The notes: generated by a model not told the origin, from the sequence alone. A DNA stretch of 64,000 nucleotides from Oscillospiraceae bacterium (GCA_020054675.1 JAIHAL010000002.1:144042-208041); one strand, 5' to 3'; counted from the first letter of the stretch, positions 8,310-17,759 are shown. A program made the numbers and translations.

Positions 8310-11300
8310 AGTCTGCAAAATATTTTACTCCGCTTTCAAAAATGTGCTGGTCTTTTTCACCGCAAACATTTTTGCATACATCTTTGCCGATTCGCTCGCT
8401 GTGGCCCATTTTTCCGAACACCCTGCCGTCTGGGGAGGTTATGCCCTCGATTGCTTCAACGGAAGTGTTGGGATTGAAACGTATGTCAAGCGTCGGATTT
8501 CCTTCAAAATCAACATATTGAGTGGCAATCTGCCCGTTTTGCGCCATCTGTTCTATAAGCTCCGCGGATGCAACAAAGCGTCCCTCGCCATGGGAAATTG
8601 CAATTCTATGGATATCTCCGACTTTGACATTCATAAGCCAAGGCGATTTGTTTGAGGCAATCCTTGTGTTGACCATCATGGATTGGTGACGTCCGATTGT
8701 ATTAAAGGTAAGGGTAGGTGAATTTTCATCCATGTCCACTATCTTGCCGAACGGAACAAGCCCAAGCTTTATAAGGGCTTGGAAACCGTTGCATATTCCA
8801 AGCATAAGCCCGTCGCGATTGTAAAGCAGTTCATGTACGGCGTCCTTTACACGCGGGTTTCTGAAAAAGGCAGTGATGAACTTTCCGCTTCCATCCGGCT
8901 CGTCGCCGCCGCTGAATCCGCCGGGAAGCATGATTATTTGCGCCTGCTTTATTGCCTTTTCAATTTCTACTGCGGACTCTGAAATCTTTTGCGAAGAAAG
9001 ATTGTTTATAACGAAAACTTCGGGGATTGCTCCGGCCTTTTCAAATACCCTTGCGGTGTCGTATTCGCAGTTTGTTCCGGGGAAAACTGGAATGAGCACT
9101 CTCGGCTTTGCAATTTTAACCGATGGTTTCGGCCAATTTTCAGCCGTATATGAAAATGTCTTTGCGCCGGTGTTTTCTATTTTTATGTTGCATGGGAATA
9201 CCGGTTCAAGCCTGTTTTCCCAGTTGAATTGCAGCGAATCCAATGAAACCGAATAATTTATGCAGTCGATTTTATATTCCGGCATTGTAAAGCCTATAAT
9301 TTCCTCTGAAGTTTCCTCATCCTTGTCAAGCTCGATTATAAAAGCTCCGTAGCAAGGAGAGAAAAGCAGCCTTTCGTTAAGCTTTTTGGAGAATCTGAAA
9401 CCTATCCTGTTGCCGAAAGTCATTTTTGCAACAGCTTCAGCGACTCCTCCAAAAGATACAGCCCAAACAGCCCTTGCCTTTCCGCTTTGGATAAGATTTT
9501 CAACCTTTTCAAAGCATGCTTTTATGCTGTTGAAATCCGGGAGATAATCCTTGACGTATTCAGGTTTTATGAGGATAACCTTACTCTCGGAACCTTTAAA
9601 TTCGGGGGATATGATTTTACCGCTCTTTGCCGTTGATACAGCAAATGAAACAAGGGTCGGCGGAACATCTATGTTTTCAAAGGTGCCTGACATGGAGTCC
9701 TTTCCGCCGATGGCGCCGCAGCCAAGCTCAAGCTGCGCCTTGAAAGCCCCAAGAAGCGCTGCAAGAGGCTTGCCCCACCTTTTTGGATTGTTGTTTGTCC
9801 TCTCAAAATATTCTTGGAAAGTAAGCCAGCATTTTTTATAGCTTCCTCCGGCGGCAACAATTTTTGCAATGGATTCAATTACTGCAAGCATTGCCCCGTG
9901 GTAAGGACTTTTGTCACTGATATAAGGGTTGTATCCCCATGCCATAAGAGAGCAGGTGGATGTTTCACCGTGAAGTACGGGGATTTTTGCCGCCATTGCC
10001 TGCGCAGGCGTGAGCTGGTACTTGCCTCCGAAAGGCATAAGCACTGTTCCAGCGCCAATCGTTGAGTCAAAACGTTCAACAAGGCCCTTTTGTGAGCATA
10101 CATTGAGGTTTGACATAAGAGAGAGCCAGTCTTCCTCGCAGTCGGAGTAAACAGGCTGCATTCCGGCGGCCGGAATTCCTATTTGCGCCTTTGCATGCTT
10201 TTCGGCACCGGTGGAATTTAAAAATTCCCTTGAAAGGTTTACTATTTCCTTTCCGTTCCAAAGCATTTTAAGACGCGGCTCTTTGGTCACAACGGCAACG
10301 GGAGTTGCTTCAAGGTTTTCCTTTTCGGCTTCTTTTATAAAGCGCTCAACGTTTTCTTTGCTTACCACAACAGCCATTCTTTCCTGGCTTTCGCTTATGG
10401 CAAGCTCAGTGCCGTCAAGGCCCTCATATTTTTTGGGGACTTTGTCAAGGTCTATGATAAGCCCGTCGGTAAGTTCTCCGATTGCAACGGAAACGCCGCC
10501 CGCTCCAAAATCGTTGCAGCGCTTTATCATTGTGGTGACTTCCGGCTTTCTGAAAAGCCTTTGAAGCTTTCTTTCAACGGGAGCATTTCCCTTCTGCACT
10601 TCTGCGCCGCAAAGGTCTATTGATGCGGTTGTGTGGGATTTTGACGAGCCTGTTGCGCCTCCGCAGCCGTCGCGGCCTGTTCTTCCGCCAAGAAGAATTA
10701 TTACATCATCCGGCTGTGGGATTTCCCTTACCACATTTTTTTGCGGAGCGGCGCCGATTACCGCACCTATTTCCATTCTTTTGGCAATGTATCCGGGATG
10801 GTATATTTCAGCAACATGGCCGGTAGCAAGTCCTATCTGGTTTCCGTAGGAGCTGTAGCCGTTTGCGGCTCCAACGGTTATTTTCCTTTGAGGGAGCTTG
10901 CCTTTAAGGGTGTCCTCTATCGGCACAAGCGGATTTGCCGCTCCCGTTACCCTCATTGCCTGATAAACATAAGAGCGTCCGGAAAGCGGGTCGCGTATAG
11001 CACCGCCAAGACAGGTTGCCGCTCCGCCGAAAGGCTCTATTTCGGTTGGATGGTTGTGAGTTTCATTTTTAAACATAAGGAGCCAGTCTTCTTCGTTTCC
11101 GTCGACATCAACCTTTATTCTTACCGAGCAGGCATTTATTTCTTCGGATTCGTCCAAATCTTTCAAAAGCCCGTCTTTTTTAAGCTTTTTTGCGGCAATT
11201 GTAGCAAGGTCCATAAGAGTCACGGGCTTGTCTTGACGTCCAAGCTCCTTGCGGACATCAAGATATTCGTCATAAGTCTTTTTGATATAATCGGATTCTA

Positions 11301-12018
11301 TTTCAACATCGTCAATGTGAGTTCCGAAAGTTGTGTGGCGGCAGTGGTCGGACCAATATGTGTCTATCATCCTTATTTCGGTTATTGTAGGATTGCGTTT
11401 TTCGGTGCGCTTGAAGTAGTTTTGGCAGAATTTTACATCGTCCAAATCCATTGCCAAACCATATTCTTTTATAAAATTTTCAAGCCCCTTTTCGTCAAGC
11501 TTTATAAATCCGTCAAGAGTTTTTACTTTTGTTGGGATTTCATATTCCATGTCAAGGCTTTCTACGGCGTCAAGGGAAGCCTCTCTGCTTTCGACAGGGT
11601 TAATCAGATAGGCTTTGATGGAATTAAATTGTTCGTCTGTTATATTGCCCTCAATGATGTAAACCCTTGCATTTCTTATTTTGCATCTTTCGCCCTGGGT
11701 GAGGAGCTGTATGCACTGTTCGCACGAATCTGCGCGCTGGTCAAATTGCCCCGGAAGGTATTCTATTGCAAAAATCCTTTGTCCATCCTTGATTTCTGGT
11801 AGATTGGAATAAACATAATCAACCGGAGGTTCGGAAAAAACAGTTGGTATGGCAAGCTTGAAATCTTCTTCGGACAGCCCCTGTGCATCATAACGGTTTA
11901 AAATTCTGACGTTTTTAAGCCCGTCAAGGCGCAAAGAGGTTTTAAGGTCCGCAAGAACGGCCTTTGCCTCAACCGCAAACTGTGGTTTTTTTTCAACGTA
12001 GATACGGAAAACAGGCAT
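8308..12018 (-). CDS. purL: phosphoribosylformylglycinamidine synthase, single large chain
   Basis: ATP- and glutamine-dependent conversion of FGAR to FGAM, step four of purine synthesis, in the cytoplasm. The 1236 residues contain the PurS-like N-terminal segment, the two AIRS-like synthase halves (with the stretch NETHNHPTEIEPF and Gly-rich GGAATCLGGAIRD) and a C-terminal class I glutaminase domain with the nucleophile Cys in LGICNGFQ. Many Bacillota split this into PurS, PurQ and PurL, whereas this is the fused long form known from several Clostridia and proteobacteria. It follows mtaB with only 13 bases between, so both are probably one transcript. No purine riboswitch was noticed upstream of mtaB. 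Confidence 0.95.
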   Translation of the reverse strand: MPVFRIYVEKKPQFAVEAKAVLADLKTSLRLDGLKNVRILNRYDAQGLSEEDFKLAIPTVFSEPPVDYVYSNLPEIKDGQRIFAIEYLPGQFDQRADSCEQCIQLLTQGERCKIRNARVYIIEGNITDEQFNSIKAYLINPVESREASLDAVESLDMEYEIPTKVKTLDGFIKLDEKGLENFIKEYGLAMDLDDVKFCQNYFKRTEKRNPTITEIRMIDTYWSDHCRHTTFGTHIDDVEIESDYIKKTYDEYLDVRKELGRQDKPVTLMDLATIAAKKLKKDGLLKDLDESEEINACSVRIKVDVDGNEEDWLLMFKNETHNHPTEIEPFGGAATCLGGAIRDPLSGRSYVYQAMRVTGAANPLVPIEDTLKGKLPQRKITVGAANGYSSYGNQIGLATGHVAEIYHPGYIAKRMEIGAVIGAAPQKNVVREIPQPDDVIILLGGRTGRDGCGGATGSSKSHTTASIDLCGAEVQKGNAPVERKLQRLFRKPEVTTMIKRCNDFGAGGVSVAIGELTDGLIIDLDKVPKKYEGLDGTELAISESQERMAVVVSKENVERFIKEAEKENLEATPVAVVTKEPRLKMLWNGKEIVNLSREFLNSTGAEKHAKAQIGIPAAGMQPVYSDCEEDWLSLMSNLNVCSQKGLVERFDSTIGAGTVLMPFGGKYQLTPAQAMAAKIPVLHGETSTCSLMAWGYNPYISDKSPYHGAMLAVIESIAKIVAAGGSYKKCWLTFQEYFERTNNNPKRWGKPLAALLGAFKAQLELGCGAIGGKDSMSGTFENIDVPPTLVSFAVSTAKSGKIISPEFKGSESKVILIKPEYVKDYLPDFNSIKACFEKVENLIQSGKARAVWAVSFGGVAEAVAKMTFGNRIGFRFSKKLNERLLFSPCYGAFIIELDKDEETSEEIIGFTMPEYKIDCINYSVSLDSLQFNWENRLEPVFPCNIKIENTGAKTFSYTAENWPKPSVKIAKPRVLIPVFPGTNCEYDTARVFEKAGAIPEVFVINNLSSQKISESAVEIEKAIKQAQIIMLPGGFSGGDEPDGSGKFITAFFRNPRVKDAVHELLYNRDGLMLGICNGFQALIKLGLVPFGKIVDMDENSPTLTFNTIGRHQSMMVNTRIASNKSPWLMNVKVGDIHRIAISHGEGRFVASAELIEQMAQNGQIATQYVDFEGNPTLDIRFNPNTSVEAIEGITSPDGRVFGKMGHSERIGKDVCKNVCGEKDQHIFESGVKYFAD

Positions 12019-12031
12019 GGTTTAACGCTCC

Positions 12032-13354
12032 TTAAATTTGATTTTCTTTAATTTTTTCACCGATGCAGAAATCTTTTTCAATCCTATTTATTTTAACATA
12101 AAAAATCTGTCCGCGCAAACTATTATCGCCTTTTTCGGCAGGAATTTTAATTAACGTGTAATTCGGAGCATGTCCCTGATGAAAATCTGTGCAATTTTCA
12201 CGTTCAAAAAGCACGGGATAAATTTTTCCGATTTGCTTTTGAAGGTTTTGCTTCATGCATTCGTCAGCAATCTGCGACATGAGCCTTGCTCTTTGCTTTT
12301 TTATTTCTTCGGGTATTTGTTCCTGCCTTTTTGCTGCAGCGGTTCCCTTTCTTATGGAATACGGAAAAACATGGACCTTATCAAAACAAACCTTTTTAAC
12401 AAATTCAAGGGAAGCCTTGAAATCATCATCCGTTTCGCCGGGAAAGCCGACCATTACGTCGGTTGTTATGGCGCAATCCTCGAATTTGCCGCGCAGCTTG
12501 CAGACAAGATTGTAAAATTCGCCGGAAGTATATTTTCTGTTCATTTCTTTAAGCGTTTTGTCGCAGCCGCTTTGCAGGGAAAGATGAAAATGCGGGCAGA
12601 GCTTTTTTTGCGCGGCAAGACGATTTATTTCATCATCGGTCATCATTTCCGGTTCAAGGGAGCCAAGCCGTACACGTTCTATCCCGTCAATTTTACAGCA
12701 GACCTCGACAGCATCGGCAAGGGAGAGCCCAAACTCCTTTCCGTAAAACGAGAGGTTTATTCCGACAAGCACAAGCTCCTTGTGTCCGGATTTTGCAAAT
12801 TGAGTGGCTTCTTCTATAATATCCTCAATGGGTTTTGAGCGCACTCTGCCCCTTGAATATGGGATAATGCAGTAGCTGCAGAATTGGTCGCAGCCGTCCT
12901 GTATTTTCATAAATGCTCTTGTTTTGTCGCCGTATCCGGCGTTTTTCATTGATTCAAAATGCTCTCCTTTGATGTGCGGAGCGATTTGTACTATTTTTGC
13001 TTTGTCAAGCATATGCTTTTTAACGAGGCCTGCAAGTTCTGAGCGGTTTTTGGTTCCGAGGACTATGTCGGCTTCGGAGAGCTTTTTTGCTTCTTCTTCA
13101 AACGCCTGCGGGAAACATCCCGTAAGCGCTATTGCCGAATCGGGATTTTCCCTGCGCAAACGCCTGAGCTCCTGCTTGATTTTTTTATCGCTTGCGGAAG
13201 TCACCGTGCATGAGTTTATCACAAAAATATCCGCACCGTTTTCGCTTTCTGAAATTTCGAAACCTTCCCTGCGGAAAAGCTCCTTCATGTTTTCGGTTTC
13301 GTAAAGATTGACTTTGCAGCCAAAGGTAATAAAATAAGCCTTTATTGTAATCAT
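12032..13354 (-). CDS. mtaB: tRNA t6A37 methylthiotransferase MtaB
   Basis: Radical-SAM enzyme that adds a methylthio group to t6A at position 37 of ANN-decoding tRNAs. In 440 residues it shows the N-terminal UPF0004 domain with cluster-binding Cys (FGCKVN, NSCTVT, LTGCF), the radical-SAM motif CDQFCSYC with the following IIPYSRGR that is typical of this family, and a C-terminal TRAM domain. The FGCKVNLYET start favours MtaB (YqeV) over MiaB. AAAAGGA lies nearly against the ATG, an unusually short spacing, so the start is less sure than the rest. Promoter TTGATA-17-TATAAT at 13431-13403; purL follows. Confidence 0.9.
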   Translation of the reverse strand: MITIKAYFITFGCKVNLYETENMKELFRREGFEISESENGADIFVINSCTVTSASDKKIKQELRRLRRENPDSAIALTGCFPQAFEEEAKKLSEADIVLGTKNRSELAGLVKKHMLDKAKIVQIAPHIKGEHFESMKNAGYGDKTRAFMKIQDGCDQFCSYCIIPYSRGRVRSKPIEDIIEEATQFAKSGHKELVLVGINLSFYGKEFGLSLADAVEVCCKIDGIERVRLGSLEPEMMTDDEINRLAAQKKLCPHFHLSLQSGCDKTLKEMNRKYTSGEFYNLVCKLRGKFEDCAITTDVMVGFPGETDDDFKASLEFVKKVCFDKVHVFPYSIRKGTAAAKRQEQIPEEIKKQRARLMSQIADECMKQNLQKQIGKIYPVLFERENCTDFHQGHAPNYTLIKIPAEKGDNSLRGQIFYVKINRIEKDFCIGEKIKENQI

Positions 13355-13402
13355 TCCTTTTGCATGGCATAATACCTATATTTTTTATAAACTTTATTGT
13401 AC

Positions 13403-13431
13403 ATTATACAATGTTTTGCGGTATTTATCAA
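13403..13431 (-). promoter_or_regulatory. sigma-A promoter of mtaB-purL
   Basis: Minus-strand TTGATA (13431-13426), 17 bases, TATAAT (13408-13403). It lies back to back with the promoter of the HPr-like gene, eight bases separating the two -35 boxes. Confidence 0.7.
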
Positions 13432-13438
13432 TTAACTA

Positions 13439-13466
13439 TTGACTTAAAGCAAGAATGTGGTATATT
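13439..13466 (+). promoter_or_regulatory. probable promoter of the HPr-like gene
   Basis: TTGACT (13439-13444), 16 bases, TATATT (13461-13466); a good but not perfect sigma-A match. Confidence 0.6.
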
Positions 13467-13524
13467 ATAAGTATAACCTTTATGGATATAATTACATTTA
13501 TTCTTTGATTATGGGGGTTTTTTT

Positions 13525-13755
13525 ATGAAAACTGTAAAAATCATGCTTGGTACAATCAATGATGTAAAAACTTTTGTAAACACCGTTGCTAAATACGATT
13601 TTGATGTTGACTTGGTTTCCGGAAGATATGCCGTTGACGCAAAGTCAATCATGGGAATTTTCAGCCTTGACCTTTCAAAACCAATTGAACTTCAAGCGCA
13701 CACCGATTCCCCGGAAGCTTTCTTTGCAGAAATAAAGCCGTTCATAGTTGAATAA
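13525..13755 (+). CDS. HPr-like protein lacking the phosphorylatable histidine
   Basis: A 76-residue protein with the open-faced beta-sandwich pattern of HPr. The KSIMGIFSL segment matches the regulatory Ser46 region (Ser41 here). The N-terminal loop that should carry His15 (usually GIHARP) reads GTINDVKTF and has no His; the only His is residue 59. It therefore cannot take phosphate from enzyme I in the normal way, while HPr kinase could in principle act on Ser41. Such a protein may play a regulatory role like Crh of Bacillus, which also lacks His15. The strong GGGGG ribosome binding site, own promoter and own terminator suggest high, independent expression. Confidence 0.8.
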   Translation: MKTVKIMLGTINDVKTFVNTVAKYDFDVDLVSGRYAVDAKSIMGIFSLDLSKPIELQAHTDSPEAFFAEIKPFIVE

Positions 13756-13762
13756 GCATTTC

Positions 13763-13797
13763 AAAAGCGTTGGAATTTGTCGTTCCAACGCTTTTTT
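13763..13797 (+). terminator. intrinsic terminator after the HPr-like gene
   Basis: Stem AAAAGCGTTGGAA/TTCCAACGCTTTT, loop of 7, followed by T residues. Confidence 0.88.
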
Positions 13798-13866
13798 GTT
13801 TTATTTTAAAGATTTTCCGCATAAACTTATAAAAATCAGACAAGTATAAAATCGGAGGGGTTGTTT

Positions 13867-15036
13867 ATGCGGATGGCAAAAAAGATGACTGCGTTTCTTG
13901 TTGCCCTGGCAATGACGTTTTTTTGCACCCTGCCGGCAATAGCCGATGGGGAAGAGGCAATATACGCCTCTACGGATATAAAAATAACGGGTGCTTCGGC
14001 ATTGCTTATGGAAGCATCCACAGGACAAGTGCTGTTTGAAAAACAGGCAAACGAAAAACTTCCGATAGGAACGCTGAATAAGATAATGACCGTTTTGCTT
14101 GTTGCCGAGGCAATAGATGAGGGGAAGCTTTCGCTTTCGTCGCAAGTTTCGGCAAGCACGAAGGCAAGCAAGGCAAAGGGAGCTGTCATCTGGCTTGAAG
14201 CTGGGGAAAAGATGTCGGTCGAGGACTTGCTTAAAGGGGTCATAATAGGGAATGCAAACGATGCTAGCATTGCCCTTGCGGAAGCTGTAAGCGGAACCGA
14301 GGAGGATTTTGTCGCAAGGATGAACCAAAGGGCAAAGGAACTTGGCATGGCGAATACTGTTTTTAAAAACTGTACGGGATATGATGAACCTGAACAGTAT
14401 TCGACTGCTTATGATGTGGCATTGATGTCAAGGGAACTTATAAAGCATAAAAATATGTACGGATATATGACATGCTGGATGGATAATTTAAGGAATGGCG
14501 CAACCATGCTTGTAAACGCAAACAACCTTGTGAAAAGCTATGACGGGATAATCGGCGTTAAGGCGGGATATACCGAAGCGGCGAAAAACTGCATTTCTGC
14601 TGCCGCAGAAAGAAACGGAACGGCATATGTTGCGGTTGTTTTGGGATGTGCGGATAAAGACGCAAGATTTTCAGAGGCAAAGGGACTTATGAACGTCGGA
14701 TTTGCAAATTATCAGGTTGCGACTCCGCCGATGCCTGAGGAGGCGCTGAAACCAATAAAGGTAAGCGGCGGAACTAAAAGACAGATTTTTGCAAGGGCGG
14801 AAAGCCTTTCAAATGTGGTAATCCCAAAAGGAGCCGCGGATGAAATAACCGGAAAGGTAATTCTTCCGGAGGAAATTTCAGCGCCGGTAAGGGAAAATCA
14901 AATTATAGGCGAAGTGGAATTTTATCGCGGGGACAGCTTGCTTTGCAAAACGAATCTTTTAGCCGGCGAAACGGTTGAGGAAATGACATTTTTTACAGCT
15001 TTTAATATATTATTTAAAAATATGATGGATTTTTAA
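13867..15036 (+). CDS. DacF-like D-alanyl-D-alanine carboxypeptidase homologue with altered active site
   Basis: Homologue of the penicillin-binding DD-carboxypeptidases (DacF/PBP5 group) that trim the last D-Ala of peptidoglycan stem peptides outside the membrane. A signal peptide (to about residue 27) is followed by the transpeptidase-like domain and the C-terminal beta domain (about 285-389). The overall pattern, including NTVFKNCTGYDEPEQ and AYDVALMSREL, is clearly this family. However, the catalytic SxxK reads T69-L-N-K72, SxN reads N129-A-N131, and KTG reads K232-A-G234. All three motifs are changed, so it is probably inactive or strongly altered. ATG at 13867 was chosen because GGAGGGG lies 6 bases before it; a TTG two codons earlier is too close. 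Confidence 0.85.
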   Translation: MRMAKKMTAFLVALAMTFFCTLPAIADGEEAIYASTDIKITGASALLMEASTGQVLFEKQANEKLPIGTLNKIMTVLLVAEAIDEGKLSLSSQVSASTKASKAKGAVIWLEAGEKMSVEDLLKGVIIGNANDASIALAEAVSGTEEDFVARMNQRAKELGMANTVFKNCTGYDEPEQYSTAYDVALMSRELIKHKNMYGYMTCWMDNLRNGATMLVNANNLVKSYDGIIGVKAGYTEAAKNCISAAAERNGTAYVAVVLGCADKDARFSEAKGLMNVGFANYQVATPPMPEEALKPIKVSGGTKRQIFARAESLSNVVIPKGAADEITGKVILPEEISAPVRENQIIGEVEFYRGDSLLCKTNLLAGETVEEMTFFTAFNILFKNMMDF

Positions 15037-15086
15037 ATAACGCTTTGTAAAATATGCACAAACATAACCGCCGCTGTCAAAATATC

Positions 15087-15115
15087 TTGAAAATAAAGTG
15101 TTTTTATAGTAAAAT
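15087..15115 (+). promoter_or_regulatory. probable promoter of pgi
   Basis: TTGAAA (15087-15092), 17 bases, TAAAAT (15110-15115), about 65 bases before the pgi start. Confidence 0.55.
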
Positions 15116-15179
15116 CAAATTAGTAGTTAGTAGAGCGTGGATTGAAATACGCATAGAGCAATTTTGGAGGAATAATAAA

Positions 15180-16514
15180 ATGACGGTAAAGCTGAATTCA
15201 AAGTACGTTGAAAATTTTGTGGCTCCCCATGAACTTGACGGCATAAAGCCTCAGGTTGAAAATGCGGCTGGGCTTTTGCATAATAAAACCGGACTTGGAA
15301 ATGATTTTCTCGGGTGGCTTGATTTGCCGACAAATTACGATAAGGAAGAATTTGAAAGAATAAAGCGTGCCGCAAAGAAAATCCAGTCCGATTCGGATGT
15401 GCTGATAGTTATAGGAATAGGCGGCTCCTACCTTGGCGCAAGGGCCGCAATAGAATTTTTAAAATCTCCTTTTTACAATAATCTTAAAAAGGATACTCCG
15501 GATATTTACTTTGTGGGCAATAACATAAGTTCCACATATCTTAATGAAATAATTTCCATATGCGAAGACAAGGATTTTTCGGTTAACGTTATTTCAAAGT
15601 CCGGAACAACTACCGAGCCTGCCCTTGCTTTCAGAGTGTTCAGGGAACTTGTTGAGAAAAAATACGGTAAAGAAGGCGCAAAGGGAAGAATTTATTCCAC
15701 CACAGACAAGGCAAAGGGAACGCTTAAAAAGCTTTCCGATACCGAAGGATATGAAACTTTTGTAATTCCTGATGACGTTGGCGGAAGATTTTCGGTTTTG
15801 ACTGCTGTTGGCCTTTTGCCGATTGCAGTTGCCGGATGCGATATTGACGCTTTGATGGAGGGCGCAAGACTTGCCCAAAACGAACTTTGCGCAGATTTTG
15901 ACAAGAATGATTGCTATAAGTATGCCGCGCTCAGGAACATACTTTACAGAAAAGGCAAGTCGATAGAACTCCTTGTTTCATATGAGCCAAGCTTTGCAAT
16001 GATGAACGAATGGTTCAAACAGCTTTTCGGCGAAAGCGAGGGCAAGGACAATAAAGGCCTTTTCCCGGCATCGGTGATTTTTTCCACAGACCTGCATTCC
16101 ATGGGCCAGTTTATACAGGAAGGCTCAAGGGTTATGTTTGAAACAGTTGTTGATATAAAGAAGCCCAAGGCGGACCTTTTCCTTAAAAATGACGAAGAAA
16201 ACCTTGACGGGCTTAACTTCCTCACAAACCAAAACATGTCGGTTGTAAACCGCAGGGCATTGGAGGGCACAATACTTGCCCATACCGAGGGCGGAGTGCC
16301 GAATATTGTGATTGAAATGGAGGATACTACTGAAAAGTCCCTTGGATATCTTATTTACTTCTTTGAAAAGGCTTGTGCGGTTTCGGGATATCTCCTTGGA
16401 GTAAATCCTTTCAACCAGCCGGGAGTGGAAAGCTATAAATCCAACATGTTTGCGCTTTTGGGCAAGCCGGGATATGAGGGAGCAAAAGCAGCCCTTGAAG
16501 CAAAATTAAAATAA
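15180..16514 (+). CDS. pgi: glucose-6-phosphate isomerase
   Basis: Interconverts glucose-6-phosphate and fructose-6-phosphate in the cytoplasm. The 444-residue form is the short Bacillota type. Seen in the sequence are the phosphate-binding [11 protein letters not shown], the SIS-domain signature [14 protein letters not shown] and the C-terminal [10 protein letters not shown] that precedes the catalytic Lys region. The start at 15180 follows GGAGG with 8 bases between. An in-frame start 126 bases further upstream would overlap the promoter and adds an unrelated basic extension, so it was rejected. It links the fructose-6-phosphate made by the fructokinase of this window to glycolysis and to GlmM substrates. 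Confidence 0.95.
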   Translation: MTVKLNSKYVENFVAPHELDGIKPQVENAAGLLHNKTGLGNDFLGWLDLPTNYDKEEFERIKRAAKKIQSDSDVLIVIGIGGSYLGARAAIEFLKSPFYNNLKKDTPDIYFVGNNISSTYLNEIISICEDKDFSVNVISKSGTTTEPALAFRVFRELVEKKYGKEGAKGRIYSTTDKAKGTLKKLSDTEGYETFVIPDDVGGRFSVLTAVGLLPIAVAGCDIDALMEGARLAQNELCADFDKNDCYKYAALRNILYRKGKSIELLVSYEPSFAMMNEWFKQLFGESEGKDNKGLFPASVIFSTDLHSMGQFIQEGSRVMFETVVDIKKPKADLFLKNDEENLDGLNFLTNQNMSVVNRRALEGTILAHTEGGVPNIVIEMEDTTEKSLGYLIYFFEKACAVSGYLLGVNPFNQPGVESYKSNMFALLGKPGYEGAKAALEAKLK

Positions 16515-16535
16515 GCACCTGCAAAACGCCCCAAG

Positions 16536-16564
16536 ATACGGAGCGGATAGACTCCGCTCCGTAT
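16536..16564 (+). terminator. hairpin after pgi, likely terminator
   Basis: Twelve-base-pair stem ATACGGAGCGGA/TCCGCTCCGTAT with the 5-base loop TAGAC. The T run after it is weak (TTAAAATAAA), so termination may be partial. Confidence 0.6.
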
Positions 16565-16609
16565 TTAAAATAAATTGCCGCTTAAAAGCGGAGGAATGGA
16601 GTGTTATTT

Positions 16610-17017
16610 ATGATTAAATTAATAACAGGGAAAAAAGGAACAGGCAAAACAAAAATCTTAATTGATATGATTAATGATGCCGCAAAAAAGACAAGCGGAA
16701 ATATAGTTTGCATTGAAAAAGGCGCAAAGCTTACATACGATATTGACCATAGCGTAAGGCTTGCGGATACCGAGCGTTATGGCATTGAGGGCTATGATGC
16801 CGTTTATGGCTTTATTGCCGGAATGCTTGCCGGGAATTTTGATATTTCAGAGGTTTATGTGGATTCAATCCTTAAAATAGGCGGTCCTGATTTTGCGGCT
16901 CTTGGAAATCTTCTTAAAAAGCTTGATAAGATTGCCGGAAATGATGTAAAGCTTGTATTTACGGTTTCTGCTGATGAAAATGAACTTCCTGAAGAAGTAA
17001 AGGTATTCTTGAAGTAA
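16610..17017 (+). CDS. small P-loop ATP-binding protein of unknown role
   Basis: A 135-residue protein opening with a clear Walker A motif (residues 7-15, GKKGTGKTK). It is too short for a full AAA or ABC domain. A hydrophobic beta strand followed by Asp (SEVYVDSIL) could be a Walker B equivalent. Homologues in related genomes are, as I recall, loosely labelled ATPase or twitching-motility protein without evidence. GGAGGAATGGA precedes both a GTG at 16601 and the ATG at 16610; the ATG fits the family start better. A consensus promoter after its stop separates it from the next gene. Confidence 0.7.
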   Translation: MIKLITGKKGTGKTKILIDMINDAAKKTSGNIVCIEKGAKLTYDIDHSVRLADTERYGIEGYDAVYGFIAGMLAGNFDISEVYVDSILKIGGPDFAALGNLLKKLDKIAGNDVKLVFTVSADENELPEEVKVFLK

Positions 17018-17033
17018 TATTTAAAAAAAGATA

Positions 17034-17062
17034 TTGACAAGTATGTAAATATCGGATATAAT
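17034..17062 (+). promoter_or_regulatory. consensus sigma-A promoter of yceD-rpmF
   Basis: Perfect TTGACA (17034-17039), 17 bases, perfect TATAAT (17057-17062). The predicted leader is only about 20 bases. Confidence 0.85.
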
Positions 17063-17088
17063 GTAATTTGTGATGTCTGAGGTGAACA

Positions 17089-17541
17089 ATGGTCTTAAAT
17101 TTGAAACAGCTTTACCGCATAGCCGGTGAGCGTGTTGAAATTAAATATCAAATAGAGCAGGACGTTTTGAAAGAATATAACGGATATGCTTTTGTTTCAC
17201 CGGTTTTGGTTGAGGGAGAAGCTTTTAACAGAACCGGAATAGTTTATTTGAATTATTCCGTTTCGTTTAGACTTTGCCACAACTGTGACAGATGTCTTAA
17301 AGAGTTTAATCGGGATTATTCCTTTCAGTTTAAGCATATTGTCATAAAGGATGCCGAAAAGGCCGATGACGATGAATATGTTTTGTCAGACGGGGATAAG
17401 CTTGATTTGGATGAACTTGTTATATCCGATTTGCTTTTGCAGCTGCCGTCAAAGATGCTTTGCAAAGAAGATTGCAAGGGACTTTGCGGAATTTGCGGAG
17501 CGGATTTGAATGTATCCGAATGCAATTGCAAGAGGGATTAA
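17089..17541 (+). CDS. DUF177 (YceD-family) protein
   Basis: A 150-residue member of the DUF177/YceD family, whose genes nearly always precede rpmF. In plants and E. coli the family is linked to 23S rRNA accumulation, so a role in large-subunit maturation is likely but not shown here. Cysteine pairs characteristic of the family are present: CHNCDRC near residue 63 and CKEDCKGLCGICG near 125-137, which probably bind a metal. GAGGTG lies 6 bases before the ATG. It forms a two-gene unit with rpmF behind a consensus promoter. Confidence 0.85.
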   Translation: MVLNLKQLYRIAGERVEIKYQIEQDVLKEYNGYAFVSPVLVEGEAFNRTGIVYLNYSVSFRLCHNCDRCLKEFNRDYSFQFKHIVIKDAEKADDDEYVLSDGDKLDLDELVISDLLLQLPSKMLCKEDCKGLCGICGADLNVSECNCKRD

Positions 17542-17576
17542 GTCCCATTTATATACTGTTAAGGAGGTGCTGAAAA

Positions 17577-17759
17577 ATGGCGGTACCAAAGAGAAAGGTA
17601 TCCAAGGCAAGACGTGATAAGAGGCGTTCTGCTGTTTGGAAGCTTGATGCTCCTGCGTTTAGCAGATGCTCAAACTGCGGAGAGCTCATTACACCGCATA
17701 GGGTTTGCGGAAATTGCGGATTTTATAAAGGTGTAGAGGTTATTAAGAAGGAAGCTTAA
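17577..17759 (+). CDS. rpmF: 50S ribosomal protein L32, zinc-ribbon form
   Basis: Sixty-residue ribosomal protein L32 of the large subunit. MAVPKRKVSKARRDKRR at the N-terminus is diagnostic. CSNC and CGNC make the four-Cys zinc ribbon, so this is the zinc-dependent form. It has an ideal AAGGAGGTG ribosome binding site and follows yceD by 35 bases, as in many bacteria. Confidence 0.97.
   Translation: MAVPKRKVSKARRDKRRSAVWKLDAPAFSRCSNCGELITPHRVCGNCGFYKGVEVIKKEA

Noticed and set aside
10741-11802. 353-codon open frame on the plus strand
   Set aside because: It lies wholly opposite purL, has no family resemblance, an odd composition and no ribosome binding site; purL is certain.
15054-15179. 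N-terminal extension of pgi
   Set aside because: It would overlap the predicted promoter and adds a basic stretch not found in the family; GGAGG supports the start at 15180.
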